From: Alphaproteobacteria bacterium
Lineage (GTDB): Bacteria; Pseudomonadota; Alphaproteobacteria; RF32; CAG-239
DNA length: 64,000 nt
Assembly (NCBI GenBank): GCA_015062285.1
Contig: SUUY01000005.1
Location: 1-64,000 of the forward strand
Direction of reading: 5' to 3'
Shown here: positions 43,333 to 52,307 of the stretch, in pieces
Layout: each line of letters begins with the position of its first letter
Position numbering within the stretch: the stretch's first letter is position 1
The notes under the pieces: model-generated
What the model was told of the DNA's origin: nothing
Database searches by the model: none
The model's input: only the letters and a program-made list of their open reading frames with translations
Translations under genes and position numbers: made by a program

Positions 43333-44106
43333 ATGGAAAAATCTACTCTTATTGGTTTTGTTGGTGGTATTATCTCTGTTGCCGTCGGAATGGCCTTAAA
43401 AGGTGCCGATCCGCATGCTCTTATTAATCCCGCTGCATTTATGATTATTTTTGCAGGAACTGCTGCCGCTATATTCAACGCCTTTCCGATGAAAGACTTA
43501 AAAAAATTCCCATCCCTAATTAAAATCATCTTTTTGGGTAAGCAATTTCCTGAAAAACAAGAAATTTTGGAATTGTTTGTAAACGTTGCTAAAGCTGCCA
43601 AGCAAGAAGGCGTTATGGCTATTGAAAAAAGAGCTAATGAAGTAGACGATCCTTTTATCAGAACAACACTCACAATGGTTGCTGACGGTTTTAACGGAGA
43701 ATTCATCTATAGTGTTGTCGATTCAGAAATCAAACAAATGGAAGAACGCCATCGTTCTGGCGCCCAAATTTTTGCACAATGCGGAATGTATGCTCCTACA
43801 CTTGGTGTGTTAGGCGCTGTTATCGGTTTGATTGCTGCATTAGGCAACCTTAGCGACATTGATCAACTCGGACATTCTATCGCTGCCGCATTCGTAGCAA
43901 CACTCTTAGGTATTTTTACCGGATATGTCTGCTGGCATCCGTTTGCCAATAAGCTAAGACAAATTAACGCTGAAGAAGTTGAAATGCGTCGTATGGTATT
44001 GGAGGGTGCTTTAGCCTTGCAAGAAGGTGTGTCATCCATTGCTATGGAATCAAAATTGCAAGCATTTATTCCTCTGTCAGAGCGCAAATCTCTTCGTGAC
44101 AGATAA
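43333..44106 (+). CDS. motA: MotA, flagellar stator protein
   Basis: 257 aa with four membrane helices. The family segment YAPTLGVLGAVIGLIAALGNL and the charged cytoplasmic loop (VVDSEIKQMEERHRSGAQIF) that meets FliG are present. It is the long-loop PomA/MotA type that also has the final ISPLSE-like end (FIPLSERKSL). It forms the proton channel with MotB, 14 bases downstream. Confidence 0.95.
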   Translation: MEKSTLIGFVGGIISVAVGMALKGADPHALINPAAFMIIFAGTAAAIFNAFPMKDLKKFPSLIKIIFLGKQFPEKQEILELFVNVAKAAKQEGVMAIEKRANEVDDPFIRTTLTMVADGFNGEFIYSVVDSEIKQMEERHRSGAQIFAQCGMYAPTLGVLGAVIGLIAALGNLSDIDQLGHSIAAAFVATLLGIFTGYVCWHPFANKLRQINAEEVEMRRMVLEGALALQEGVSSIAMESKLQAFIPLSERKSLRDR

Positions 44107-44120
44107 ACAAGGAGAAGAAC

Positions 44121-44792
44121 ATGGCCGTAAAGAAAAAACCATATCACCCTCCTCACGAGGAACATCCGGACGAAACTTGGCTTATTCCTTATTCTGATCT
44201 GCTGACATTATTATTAGCTTTATTTATCGTGCTATTTGCATCTTCTAGCTTAGATAAAGATAAGGCTGCACAAATTCAATATGCCTTGGCTGCTGCTTTT
44301 AGTAACACAACAGCAGATCCTCTAAGCGGAACAATTATAAATTTTTTAAATGATGCTCAAGATCTGAATTTGGAAGAAGATGGTGTAATTATATCTTCCG
44401 ACGCCCAAGGTGCAACTTTAGAAATGACAACAATAAATTTATTTGATAAAGGAAGTGTAACTATCAAACAAGCTGCCATACCGGTAATTAAGAAGATATC
44501 ATATCTTTTAGATTCGAATAAATACAAACGCTTTCGCATTGTTGTAGAAGGACATACTGATGACACCAGTGAATCTCTCATAGCTGAACTACCTTCCAAC
44601 TGGGAACTTTCTGCCGCCCGAGCCGGAGCCGTAACTCGTACTATGATCTCTAACGGCATGGAAAGCAGTCGATTCAAGGCTGTTGGTTTGGCTGGCGTAT
44701 CACCGGCATATCCGAATCTTAATCCCTATGGAGAGCCGATACCAGAAAACCGCATCAAAAACAGAAGAGTAATCATTAGAATAGAATTTTAA
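44121..44792 (+). CDS. motB: MotB, flagellar stator protein
   Basis: 223 aa. A basic N-terminus, one membrane helix beginning IPYSDLLTLLLALFIVLFAS with the ion-carrying Asp, then an OmpA-like peptidoglycan domain (VVEGHTDDTSESLIAELPSN, LSAARAGAVTRTMISNGM). It anchors the stator to the wall. A small inverted repeat (AGAATAGA / TCTATTCT) covers its stop. Confidence 0.95.
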   Translation: MAVKKKPYHPPHEEHPDETWLIPYSDLLTLLLALFIVLFASSSLDKDKAAQIQYALAAAFSNTTADPLSGTIINFLNDAQDLNLEEDGVIISSDAQGATLEMTTINLFDKGSVTIKQAAIPVIKKISYLLDSNKYKRFRIVVEGHTDDTSESLIAELPSNWELSAARAGAVTRTMISNGMESSRFKAVGLAGVSPAYPNLNPYGEPIPENRIKNRRVIIRIEF

Positions 44793-44802
44793 TCTATTCT
44801 GC

Positions 44803-44975
44803 TATACTATAATTATATATCACACCAACGATCCTATTGTCAGGAGGTTTAAGGTTTAAGCCTTATAACCAAGTAAACGTTGCGATCGTTTCATAAAACA
44901 AAAAAACATCAAATGTGAGAAAACTTTAAAATCTTCTCCCTGATATTATCTATAAAATATATTAGGGAGAAAAAT
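44803..44975 (+). promoter_or_regulatory. Riboswitch-like leader of the MsrA-like gene
   Basis: A TATACTATAAT box is followed by a structured RNA. The outer stem AACGATC (44827-44833) / GATCGTT (44884-44890) encloses GGTT...AACC and AAGG-TTTAAG-CCTT stems. Downstream, GAGAA (44917-44921) can pair with TTCTC (44934-44938), or TTCTCCCT (44934-44941) can pair with AGGGAGAA (44964-44971), which is the ribosome site of the TTG-start gene. This is an aptamer plus anti-Shine-Dalgarno layout. I cannot match it to a named class. Confidence 0.5.
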
Positions 44976-45416
44976 TTGAGCAAATCTCGAATAATCATAG
45001 CAGGAAACTGTATTTGGCAACAAGAAAAAAGCATATCCGCCATATATGGTGTACAAGCAGTTCGTTACGGATATACAGGCGGATTTTTATTATATCCGTC
45101 ATATATGGAAATTTTAAGCAACAAAAATGATAACATTCAAGCCTTAGAAATAACTTATTTTGATAATCAAATAAGTTTTTCAAAATTATTGGATGCAATA
45201 ATTTTATCGTGCTATCGCCATCACCAAACATTTGAAATAAATATATTTTATTCTAATCTAAAACAAAAAAGAATTGCCGAACATAAATTACTTCCCTTAC
45301 TATCACAAGACTTCCAAAACATTCGAATATTATCTGTTGATAATTTTTACTCATATTTAAACCCCAAACAATATCCACAATTATCTTGCGCAAAAAAGCT
45401 TTTCCCTTTACCATAA
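44976..45416 (+). CDS. Degenerate MsrA-like protein
   Basis: 146 aa, TTG start with AGGGAG six bases ahead. The N-terminal 70 residues follow the methionine sulfoxide reductase A pattern: NCIWQQEK in place of GCFWGxE (Cys kept), YGVQAVRYGYTGG for GVxxVxxGYxGG, and YPSYMEI for NPTYExV. The substrate-binding HAE motif is replaced by DNIQALEI, so the conserved Glu is lost. It is also short for the family. It may be non-catalytic or altered in substrate. It lies 54 bases before nagA. Confidence 0.6.
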   Translation: MSKSRIIIAGNCIWQQEKSISAIYGVQAVRYGYTGGFLLYPSYMEILSNKNDNIQALEITYFDNQISFSKLLDAIILSCYRHHQTFEINIFYSNLKQKRIAEHKLLPLLSQDFQNIRILSVDNFYSYLNPKQYPQLSCAKKLFPLP

Positions 45417-45469
45417 TTTTACTTTTACAATCCATAATCAAAGTAATATTTATAATCGAAAGAACTGCC

Positions 45470-46624
45470 ATGAATTCAGCCTATTGCCTTCACAACGCAA
45501 CAGTATTAACCGGGCTTTCGGTAATGAAAAATTGCGCTGTATATATTAAAAACGATAAAATTGCAGATATTTATAGCGAAGAACGTTTTCACAAAAAAAA
45601 ATTCGGCCCCAAAGTTAAAATAATCGACATGGAGGGTGCCTATGTTCTTCCGGGATTTATCGATACACACATTCATGGTATCGGAGGGTATGGTGCCGAT
45701 GACGGTGATTATAAATCAATTCTTGCCATGTCTGAAGTTTTAGCCAAATATGGAGTAACATCATTTATCCCCACATGTTGCACTTGTCCTGAAGAAGAAT
45801 TGATAAAAAAGATAAAAGCCATCGTTAAAGCTATGGGCAAAGAAAAAGGCGCCAAAATTTTAGGCATTCACCTGGAAGGACCTTTTTTATCACCAGAACG
45901 TATTGGTGCACAAGCTCAAAACGGTATTTATAGTGTAGATATAGATCTCATGGATCGTTTATGGAAAGCCTCAAAAAAACATATTATTAACATGACTGTT
46001 GCTCCCGAACTAAAAAACATGAGAGAAATGGCTCACTATTGCATCAAAAAAGGCATCATTCTGCAGGCAGGACACACAAATGCAACATACGACCAAATGA
46101 TTGAAGGAATGCAAGCCAATATAATGCATGTAACTCACCTGTTTGATGCCATGCGCCCCCTACATCATCGAGAACCTGGCGTTGTTGGAGCAACATTAAT
46201 ACATCCGGAGCTATCTTGCGAAATAATCGGTGATGGAGTACATGTTAATCCCAATCTTATCAGCCTTTTACTTAAAAGCAAACCCTTAAGCCAAATTGTA
46301 TTGATAACTGACGCTCTCCCTCCCGCCAAAACAGAACTTCCTCCTGATTCGGATCTTTATTTGGATAAAGTTTTTTATCGAAAAAAAGATAATGTTATAA
46401 ACGGATCAGCCATATCAATGCTGGACGGCGTAAAAAATCTTGTATCTTATGGAATACCTATTGAAAAAGTAATACGCATGGCTTGCACAAATCCGGCACA
46501 AATTATGAAACAACCCAATATCGGAATGATTTTTGCCGGCAAACAAGCGGATGTAATTGTTCTGGACAAAGATCTCAACCTGAAATACACTTTTATAAAC
46601 GGCAAACAGATAAAGGAAAAATGA
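45470..46624 (+). CDS. nagA: N-acetylglucosamine-6-phosphate deacetylase
   Basis: 384 aa from ATG at 45470 (MNSAYCLHNATVLTG), preferred to a frame opening at 45386 that overlaps the gene before. The metal site HIHG and the long catalytic stretch (HVTHLFDAMRPLHHREPGVV) are clear, as is ITDALPP. It deacetylates GlcNAc-6-phosphate for nagB. The genes are one base apart. Confidence 0.93.
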   Translation: MNSAYCLHNATVLTGLSVMKNCAVYIKNDKIADIYSEERFHKKKFGPKVKIIDMEGAYVLPGFIDTHIHGIGGYGADDGDYKSILAMSEVLAKYGVTSFIPTCCTCPEEELIKKIKAIVKAMGKEKGAKILGIHLEGPFLSPERIGAQAQNGIYSVDIDLMDRLWKASKKHIINMTVAPELKNMREMAHYCIKKGIILQAGHTNATYDQMIEGMQANIMHVTHLFDAMRPLHHREPGVVGATLIHPELSCEIIGDGVHVNPNLISLLLKSKPLSQIVLITDALPPAKTELPPDSDLYLDKVFYRKKDNVINGSAISMLDGVKNLVSYGIPIEKVIRMACTNPAQIMKQPNIGMIFAGKQADVIVLDKDLNLKYTFINGKQIKEK

Positions 46625-46625
46625 T

Positions 46626-47426
46626 ATGCGTTTAATAATAAAGAAAAATTATGAAGATTGCTCAGTATGGGCAGCAAACTATGTTGCATACTGCATCAAA
46701 TCTTTTCGTCCTACCCCAAACAAACCTTTTATTTTAGGTCTTTGTACCGGATCTACACCTTTAGGAATGTATGCCGAACTCATCAAAATGTACAAACAGG
46801 GAAAAATTTCTTTTGCCAATGTTGTAACATTTAACATGGATGAATATATCGGCTTAGGACCAAAAGATACTCAGAGCTACTATTATTTTATGCACGAAAA
46901 CTTTTTCAATCATATAGACATTCCTCAAAAAAACATTCATTTATTAAATGGACTGACAAAGAATTACGCTAAAGAATGTCAGGATTATGAAGATGCTATC
47001 AAAAGCTATGGTCAAATAAATCTTTTTATTGGCGGAGTAGGATCTGACGGACACATCGCTTTTAATGAACCCGGCTCATCGCTAACATCTCGCACCAGAG
47101 TAAAAACCTTAACCTCAGAAACCATTGATGCAAACTCACGTTTCTTTGACTATGATATTTCTAAGGTTCCAACCTCTGTATTAACTGTTGGTATTGGAAC
47201 AATAATGGACGCCCAAGAAGTTATGATACTGGCAAACGGCGATAAAAAAGCCAGAGCAATCCACCATGCTGTTGAAGGAAGCATAAATCATATGTGGCCA
47301 ATAAGCATATTACAAATGCATCAACACAGCACTATTGTTTGCGATGAACCTGCCACTAATGAGCTAAAAGCAGATACCGTTCGCTATTTCAAAGATATAG
47401 AAAAAAAACTTCGTCCGGAAACATAA
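46626..47426 (+). CDS. nagB: Glucosamine-6-phosphate deaminase
   Basis: 266 aa, the family length. TFNMDEYIGLGPKDTQSYYY and GGVGSDGHIAFNEPGSSLTS are the substrate and active-site segments. It converts glucosamine-6-phosphate to fructose-6-phosphate and ammonia. With NagA it lets the cell use amino sugars from mucin, chitin or cell walls. Confidence 0.95.
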   Translation: MRLIIKKNYEDCSVWAANYVAYCIKSFRPTPNKPFILGLCTGSTPLGMYAELIKMYKQGKISFANVVTFNMDEYIGLGPKDTQSYYYFMHENFFNHIDIPQKNIHLLNGLTKNYAKECQDYEDAIKSYGQINLFIGGVGSDGHIAFNEPGSSLTSRTRVKTLTSETIDANSRFFDYDISKVPTSVLTVGIGTIMDAQEVMILANGDKKARAIHHAVEGSINHMWPISILQMHQHSTIVCDEPATNELKADTVRYFKDIEKKLRPET

Positions 47427-47495
47427 TATTTTCTAGACAAGAATATTGAATCCATATATTCTGACGAATATATGCTCAACTAGAGGAGATTATAA

Positions 47496-48359
47496 ATGTT
47501 AAGATTGGTATTTGATTCATATAGGCTGTATGCCCAAAAGTTTTTAACGATAGCAAAATATGCATTGCCTTATTTACTGTTATGCTGTGCCGCTAAATAT
47601 CTTGAAACTGAAACAAGCACATCTTCATTCCATGTCCCTTTAGTATCATTGTTTATGGTATTAATACCGCTAATATCCGCAGCAACCGATATTAAAATAT
47701 ATCGCTATTTATTAGGCTATAAAACAACCAACCCATTAAGTAGCCCCAAAGCATATTTTATGTATTTGTTCTCTCAAATGGTTATTTATCTTATTGGTAG
47801 CGCTCCTTTATTTTTATTCACATTTGTTTTAAATACATTGGGATACAGCAATGTCGGAGGATTAACCTTAGCCATATTTATAAATCTGTTTATCGGCTTT
47901 ATGTTTATGGCTCGTTTCAACATCATTTTGCCACTTATCATTCAAAACAAAACCCCGACTTTAAAAGAATTTTTGCTATATACCAATAAACCTTATATAT
48001 ATTGGATAGGAGTCGGTTTATTTATATATATCCCTTATGTAATATTGCATTATGTATCTGTTAACCTACCGTATGCAAATATATTATTATGCACCATAAT
48101 AACTTATTTGTTTGCATGTTTTAACGTCTGTTTTGTAAACAAAGACAAACAGATACAAATACCAATACCGGTTGAACCGATTAAGGAACCGATTAAGGAA
48201 ACAATCAAAAAAACAGTCAAAGAACCTCAAAAAAAGACTGTAGTAAAAACGATCAAATTACCACCAAAAGAAAAAAAGATATCCAAACAAACAACTAAAA
48301 AAACCACAAAAAAAACAACCAAAACGGCAAAACCAAAATTAAAAACATTGCCTGCATAA
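47496..48359 (+). CDS. Membrane protein with histone-like Lys-rich tail
   Basis: 287 aa. About six membrane helices occupy residues 15-210 (for example MVIYLIGSAPLFLFTFVLN). The last 70 residues are almost only K, P, T, E and V, with short repeats (EPIKETIKK, KKTTKKTTK), like a histone H1 tail, and should face the cytoplasm or bind nucleic acid or other polyanions. No family recognised. It follows nagB by 70 bases, with AGGAG ahead of ATG, and ends at a bidirectional terminator. Confidence 0.7.
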   Translation: MLRLVFDSYRLYAQKFLTIAKYALPYLLLCCAAKYLETETSTSSFHVPLVSLFMVLIPLISAATDIKIYRYLLGYKTTNPLSSPKAYFMYLFSQMVIYLIGSAPLFLFTFVLNTLGYSNVGGLTLAIFINLFIGFMFMARFNIILPLIIQNKTPTLKEFLLYTNKPYIYWIGVGLFIYIPYVILHYVSVNLPYANILLCTIITYLFACFNVCFVNKDKQIQIPIPVEPIKEPIKETIKKTVKEPQKKTVVKTIKLPPKEKKISKQTTKKTTKKTTKTAKPKLKTLPA

Positions 48360-48362
48360 AAA

Positions 48363-48405
48363 TTCACAAAAAAATATCAGCTAAATTAGCTGATATTTTT
48401 TTGTG
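48363..48405. terminator. Bidirectional terminator
   Basis: A long symmetric stem (CACAAAAAAATATCAGCTAA with its complement) lies between the convergent genes at 47496 and 48415. Confidence 0.88.
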
Positions 48406-48414
48406 CTTTTACTT

Positions 48415-49779
48415 CTATTCGGCAAAGTAGTTCCGCAAATAATCTTTCAGATCGGAAACATTAACCCTCACCTGCTCCATAGTATCTCTATCTCTGATAG
48501 TAACAGATTCCGGTTGTTGCTCTATTGTCTCAAAGTCAACCGTAATACAAAGCGGCGTACCGACTTCATCGTGCCTACGATAAGCTTTTCCGATATTTCC
48601 GGTATTTTCCAAGGCCACACGACCAATTCCGAGTTTAAGCAAATTGTTTTTAATCTCGCGACATTTTGTCATAATCTGCTCATTATTTTTCTTAAGAGGG
48701 ATAACTGCAACCTTAATCGGAGCCAGGTGTTTTTTCAATTTCAAAACAATACGAGAATTTCCCTCACCCAAATCTTCTTCGGTATAAGCTTCGGTCATAA
48801 CGGCCAACACCCCTCTGTCAACACCCATCGAAGGCTCTATCACAAACGGAACAATCCATTTATTATTATCATCCATAATACAAAGCTTTTGCGTAGAATC
48901 AGGATTTGCATGACATTTAGAAGTTAAGTTCATTTCATCTTGAGCTTTGGTATGATTACCCAAATCATAATCTGTACGATTAGCAATACCTTCCAACTCT
49001 TCCATTCCATGCGGAAATTGATATTCGATATCATAGCAAGCTTTAGCATAATGGGCTAAATCCTCTTTAGGCGTGGTATAAATATTGATATTTTCACGCT
49101 TCAGGCCTTGTTCTTCCCACCACTTAATACGTTCTTCTTTCCAAGTTTCGTGCCATTTTTCATCTTCTCCCGGCATAACAAAATATTCTAATTCTGCCTG
49201 CTCAAACTCACGCACCCTAAAAATAAAGTTTCTGGGAGTAATTTCATTTCTGAAAGATTTTCCGATTTGTGCAATACCGAAAGGAAGCTTTCTTGAAGTA
49301 GAATCAACCACATTCTTAAATTGTGTAAAAATAGCTTGAGCTGTTTCCGGACGCAAATACCCAAAGTTAGATCCGTCATCAACAGGTCCGATATTGGTTT
49401 TAAACATCAGATTAAACGGACGAGGTTCTGTCAAATCAGTAGACCCGCAATTAGGGCATTTACCATCTTTAATATGATCTGCTCTAAATCTTGCCTTACA
49501 TTTGCGGCAGTCTGTCATCGGATCAGAAAAAGTATCTTCATGCCCGGAATAGTGCAATACTTTTTGGTTAGTTAAAATTGCGGAATCAAGACCCTCTACA
49601 TCATCACGCTCATACACCATGGATCTCCACCATGCCGCTTTCAAGTTGTTTTTCAGCTCCACGCCAAGCGGTCCGTAATCATATACCCCTTGCAATCCGC
49701 CATAAATATCGGAGTTTTGAAAAATAAATCCCCTGCGTTTGCACAGAGAAACCAATTGATCCATAGATGTTGCAGCCAT
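48415..49779 (-). CDS. glyS: Glycyl-tRNA synthetase, one-chain (alpha2) type
   Basis: 454 aa. Class II motifs are clear ([70 protein letters not shown]), with a Cys-x2-Cys pair (CRKCKARF) and (CPNCGS) forming a zinc knot. This is the dimeric type found in archaea, eukaryotes and some bacteria. Most proteobacteria use the unrelated GlyQ/GlyS tetramer, so this copy suggests replacement by transfer. Confidence 0.94.
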   Translation of the reverse strand: MAATSMDQLVSLCKRRGFIFQNSDIYGGLQGVYDYGPLGVELKNNLKAAWWRSMVYERDDVEGLDSAILTNQKVLHYSGHEDTFSDPMTDCRKCKARFRADHIKDGKCPNCGSTDLTEPRPFNLMFKTNIGPVDDGSNFGYLRPETAQAIFTQFKNVVDSTSRKLPFGIAQIGKSFRNEITPRNFIFRVREFEQAELEYFVMPGEDEKWHETWKEERIKWWEEQGLKRENINIYTTPKEDLAHYAKACYDIEYQFPHGMEELEGIANRTDYDLGNHTKAQDEMNLTSKCHANPDSTQKLCIMDDNNKWIVPFVIEPSMGVDRGVLAVMTEAYTEEDLGEGNSRIVLKLKKHLAPIKVAVIPLKKNNEQIMTKCREIKNNLLKLGIGRVALENTGNIGKAYRRHDEVGTPLCITVDFETIEQQPESVTIRDRDTMEQVRVNVSDLKDYLRNYFAE

Positions 49780-49869
49780 TTTAGTCTACCTCTTTAATAT
49801 CACTAGTAAAAAATTAACTTATTTCTTTTATAATGTTTAATGCGAAAAAGCAAGTGGAGATAATACATT

Positions 49870-50799
49870 ATGACAAAAAAACTTACCAAAGTTGCTCTCA
49901 TATATGATTTTGATGAAACCTTAAGTACCACCTACATGCAGGATTACATTCTTATTCCGGCTCTTGGCGACAAACCGGAAAACTTTTGGAAAAAGGCCAA
50001 TGCATGGTCAAAACGAAATTGTGCCGACCAAATTACCGGAACAATGTATTATATCCAACACACCGCCAAAGAAAAAGGCATAAACTTAACCCGAGAATTT
50101 TTATGCAACGCTGCCAAAAGCATTACATATTTTGATGGTGTTGAAGAATGGTTCGACCGTATCAATGCATATGGAAAACAATTAGGTTTGCAAATTGAAC
50201 ATTATATCATTTCTTCCGGAATGGAAGAAATGATAGACGGAAGCTCTATTCGCAACCACTTCAAAGATGTCTTTGGATGCTCATATGTGTACAATGACAA
50301 AGGCGAGCCTATTTGGCCGGCAAGGGTTGTTAATTACTCAACAAAAACTCAGTACATTGCAAAAATTAATAAAGGACTTCGCAAAACTGAAGATCGCGCC
50401 GTAAACGAATATATGCCTGATGAACAACGTGTAATCCCTTATAAACGAATGATCTACTTTGGCGACGGAATGACAGATATTCCTTCTATGAAAATCACCA
50501 AATCTAAAGGAGGAACAGCTATTGCTGTATACCGTCCTAAGAGCAAACACAAACAAAATGCCATCAAACTTTTAAGAGACGACCGTGTAAATTTTGCTCT
50601 TCCGGCAGATTATCGCGAAAACTCACAACTTGACCACGTTGTAAAAACAATCCTTGATAAAATGGCCAAAGAACGTGACCTTGATGTATTAAAGGTTAAA
50701 GAAGATAAAAAGAAAAAACAAATAAAAGAGCCTTCTAACTTAAGCAGAAAAATATCTATTATAAGTCGCAAAATAACTCGTAAGTTAAAAAGTAATTAG
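49870..50799 (+). CDS. HAD-superfamily phosphatase
   Basis: 309 aa. Motif I (IYDFDETLSTTYM) is at about residues 11-23. A cap of alpha helices and the motif III/IV region (YFGDGMTDIPSMKI) follow. Phosphoserine phosphatase-like subgroup, about 100 residues longer than the core, with a Lys-rich C-terminus. Substrate unknown. GGAG precedes ATG. Confidence 0.82.
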   Translation: MTKKLTKVALIYDFDETLSTTYMQDYILIPALGDKPENFWKKANAWSKRNCADQITGTMYYIQHTAKEKGINLTREFLCNAAKSITYFDGVEEWFDRINAYGKQLGLQIEHYIISSGMEEMIDGSSIRNHFKDVFGCSYVYNDKGEPIWPARVVNYSTKTQYIAKINKGLRKTEDRAVNEYMPDEQRVIPYKRMIYFGDGMTDIPSMKITKSKGGTAIAVYRPKSKHKQNAIKLLRDDRVNFALPADYRENSQLDHVVKTILDKMAKERDLDVLKVKEDKKKKQIKEPSNLSRKISIISRKITRKLKSN

Positions 50800-50828
50800 C
50801 TAAAAAGATAGATACAATATTTTTTTGA

Positions 50829-51683
50829 TTACAAATCAAAAATTTCACTATACGCCACAGCCACTCCAAAAACCAAACTCGATGCAGCCTTATCTCTTTT
50901 GCGATCATCTGCCCTAAAATAAGATGCATATGGTTCAACAAAAAACTTATCATGTACTTTGACATTCAGTTTAGCAATTGCAAACCACTCATATCGAAAA
51001 TCTGTCGCCTCGTATCTTGAATAAGACATATAATCACGATAATATGTTTCAAATTCAAAACGATATTTTTCCGCAAACGGATATTTATATGTCATTCCGA
51101 TTTGCCATGCCGTTTTGGTATCATCTTTCTTATATGTAGTGTCCCATTCTTCAACCATTGCCAAATGAAAATCTGTAATTCCGTACGTTCCATTTATCAA
51201 CTTCAACCCTTGTTGAAAACGCATTAGGTTTTGCCTCTTAGCATCGGCATCTGCCGTAAACTCTGTTTGGTAAGCAACGTTGGCAAACGGACCTATATCA
51301 GCATTATTACTGTCCAAATGCCAAATCTTATATGTATAATCAGAAGCAAGCAAAATTTTATCGGCATTTTCAACGTGAGATTTTCTTCCCGGATTTCCAT
51401 GGATTTTGCTTTTTCCATATTCGGTATATATAGAATTATCCCAACGATATTTAGGTTGTTCATATTCAAAGGCAAATTCAAACACTCCTTTCAATACTCC
51501 TTGAGTGTTTTGGTTAATTTCTGTATTGGGCGAACCTTCATATTCACGATAATTGCTAACCTTGCTGGTGCCCAAATCCAACCCTACTCGCTTAAAATTT
51601 GCATATAAACCGGGCACATCATAGGCAAAAGCATCTGCCACAAAAAAACACAATCCTAAACTCAACAAACAAATTTTACGCAT
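50829..51683 (-). CDS. Outer-membrane-type beta-barrel protein
   Basis: 284 aa from ATG at 51683, with GGGAGGC ahead of it. A signal peptide (LLSLGLCFFVADAFA) is followed by alternating aromatic and polar strands (YRWDNSIYTEYGKSKI, FEFETYYRDYMSYSRYEAT) and a C-terminal aromatic-hydrophobic end (YSEIFDL), all typical of a barrel. No family recognised with confidence. The open frame that runs to 51944 crosses tRNA-Gln and should not be used as the start. Confidence 0.72.
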   Translation of the reverse strand: MRKICLLSLGLCFFVADAFAYDVPGLYANFKRVGLDLGTSKVSNYREYEGSPNTEINQNTQGVLKGVFEFAFEYEQPKYRWDNSIYTEYGKSKIHGNPGRKSHVENADKILLASDYTYKIWHLDSNNADIGPFANVAYQTEFTADADAKRQNLMRFQQGLKLINGTYGITDFHLAMVEEWDTTYKKDDTKTAWQIGMTYKYPFAEKYRFEFETYYRDYMSYSRYEATDFRYEWFAIAKLNVKVHDKFFVEPYASYFRADDRKRDKAASSLVFGVAVAYSEIFDL

Positions 51684-51854
51684 TTTTGCCTCCCAAAGTA
51701 CAGAAAATCCATAAAATATGTAATATGCAAAATCATAAATACAAGATATTAGAAACAGCAAAAAAATAAAATTACAAACAACTAAAAAAAATACTTGCCA
51801 ATAAGTTTTTTTTGATTTACATATATGCCTGTCCGATAGATATGAAAATATTAT

Positions 51855-51929
51855 TGGGGTGTCGCCAAGTGGTAAGGCAACGGTTTTTGGTATCGTCATT
51901 CGTTGGTTCGAATCCAGCCACCCCAGCCA
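51855..51929 (+). tRNA. tRNA-Gln (anticodon TTG)
   Basis: A 75-nt cloverleaf on the plus strand. Acceptor TGGGGTG pairs with CACCCCA, discriminator G, CCA encoded. The T arm is TTGGTTCGAATCCAG. Its 3' end (CCACCCCAGCCA) is the sequence that recurs, decayed, at the start of each downstream repeat (R1-R5). It is therefore the likely integration site. Confidence 0.95.
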
Positions 51930-52200
51930 AAAAAAAGCGACCAATTAAAATTGGCCACTTTTTTTTATTTTTTAATTAGAAACAAAATTTTCAATTGCTT
52001 AATTATAATAATAAATTTGATAATCATTTTTATTATTTCTCCTTAGTAATTGGAATTAAAAAACTTTCGGTGCTGCAACACCGAAAGTTTTTGTTATATG
52101 TCATACCATGCAAAAATACAATCTCCTTCAAATTTATTACACTTGGTTTGTTTTTTCAATAGCTTAGCTAATTTCAGCCTTTTTGAGCATAAAAATGAAC
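51923..52200 (+). repeat. Repeat R0 (type A), joined to tRNA-Gln
   Basis: About 270 bases almost identical to R3 (56390-56660). In order it holds the tRNA 3' end, a terminator hairpin (CCAATT / AATTGG), a 20-codon reverse ORF, a second hairpin (ACTTTCGGTG / CACCGAAAGT) and a stretch that ends TTTTTCAATAGCTTAGC. The 108 bases after it (52200-52307) hold a CCTACTA / TAGTAGG hairpin and nothing else I can name. Confidence 0.9.
51965..52027 (-). CDS. Hydrophobic basic 20-aa peptide, copy 1
   Basis: 21 codons with AAGGAG eleven bases before ATG. The peptide begins MIIKF, is mostly I, L and F with five lysines, and ends KK. A minus-strand terminator follows directly. Size and makeup resemble toxins of type I toxin-antitoxin pairs, but a promoter is hard to place because another terminator lies just upstream. 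An identical copy is at 56421-56483. Could equally be a chance ORF in a repeat. Confidence 0.3.
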   Translation of the reverse strand: MIIKFIIIIKQLKILFLIKK

Positions 52201-52307
52201 CTACTAACGTTAAAAAATAGTAGGCTCATAATAAATATATAATTGCAAACAGATACTACATTTGCTATTCTATTACTACGCTATTCATTTTAACAATAAA
52301 AGATATA

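Noticed and set aside
51684..51944. N-terminal extension of the outer-membrane-type gene
   Set aside because: It crosses tRNA-Gln in antisense and lacks a ribosome site; the signal peptide starts at 51683.
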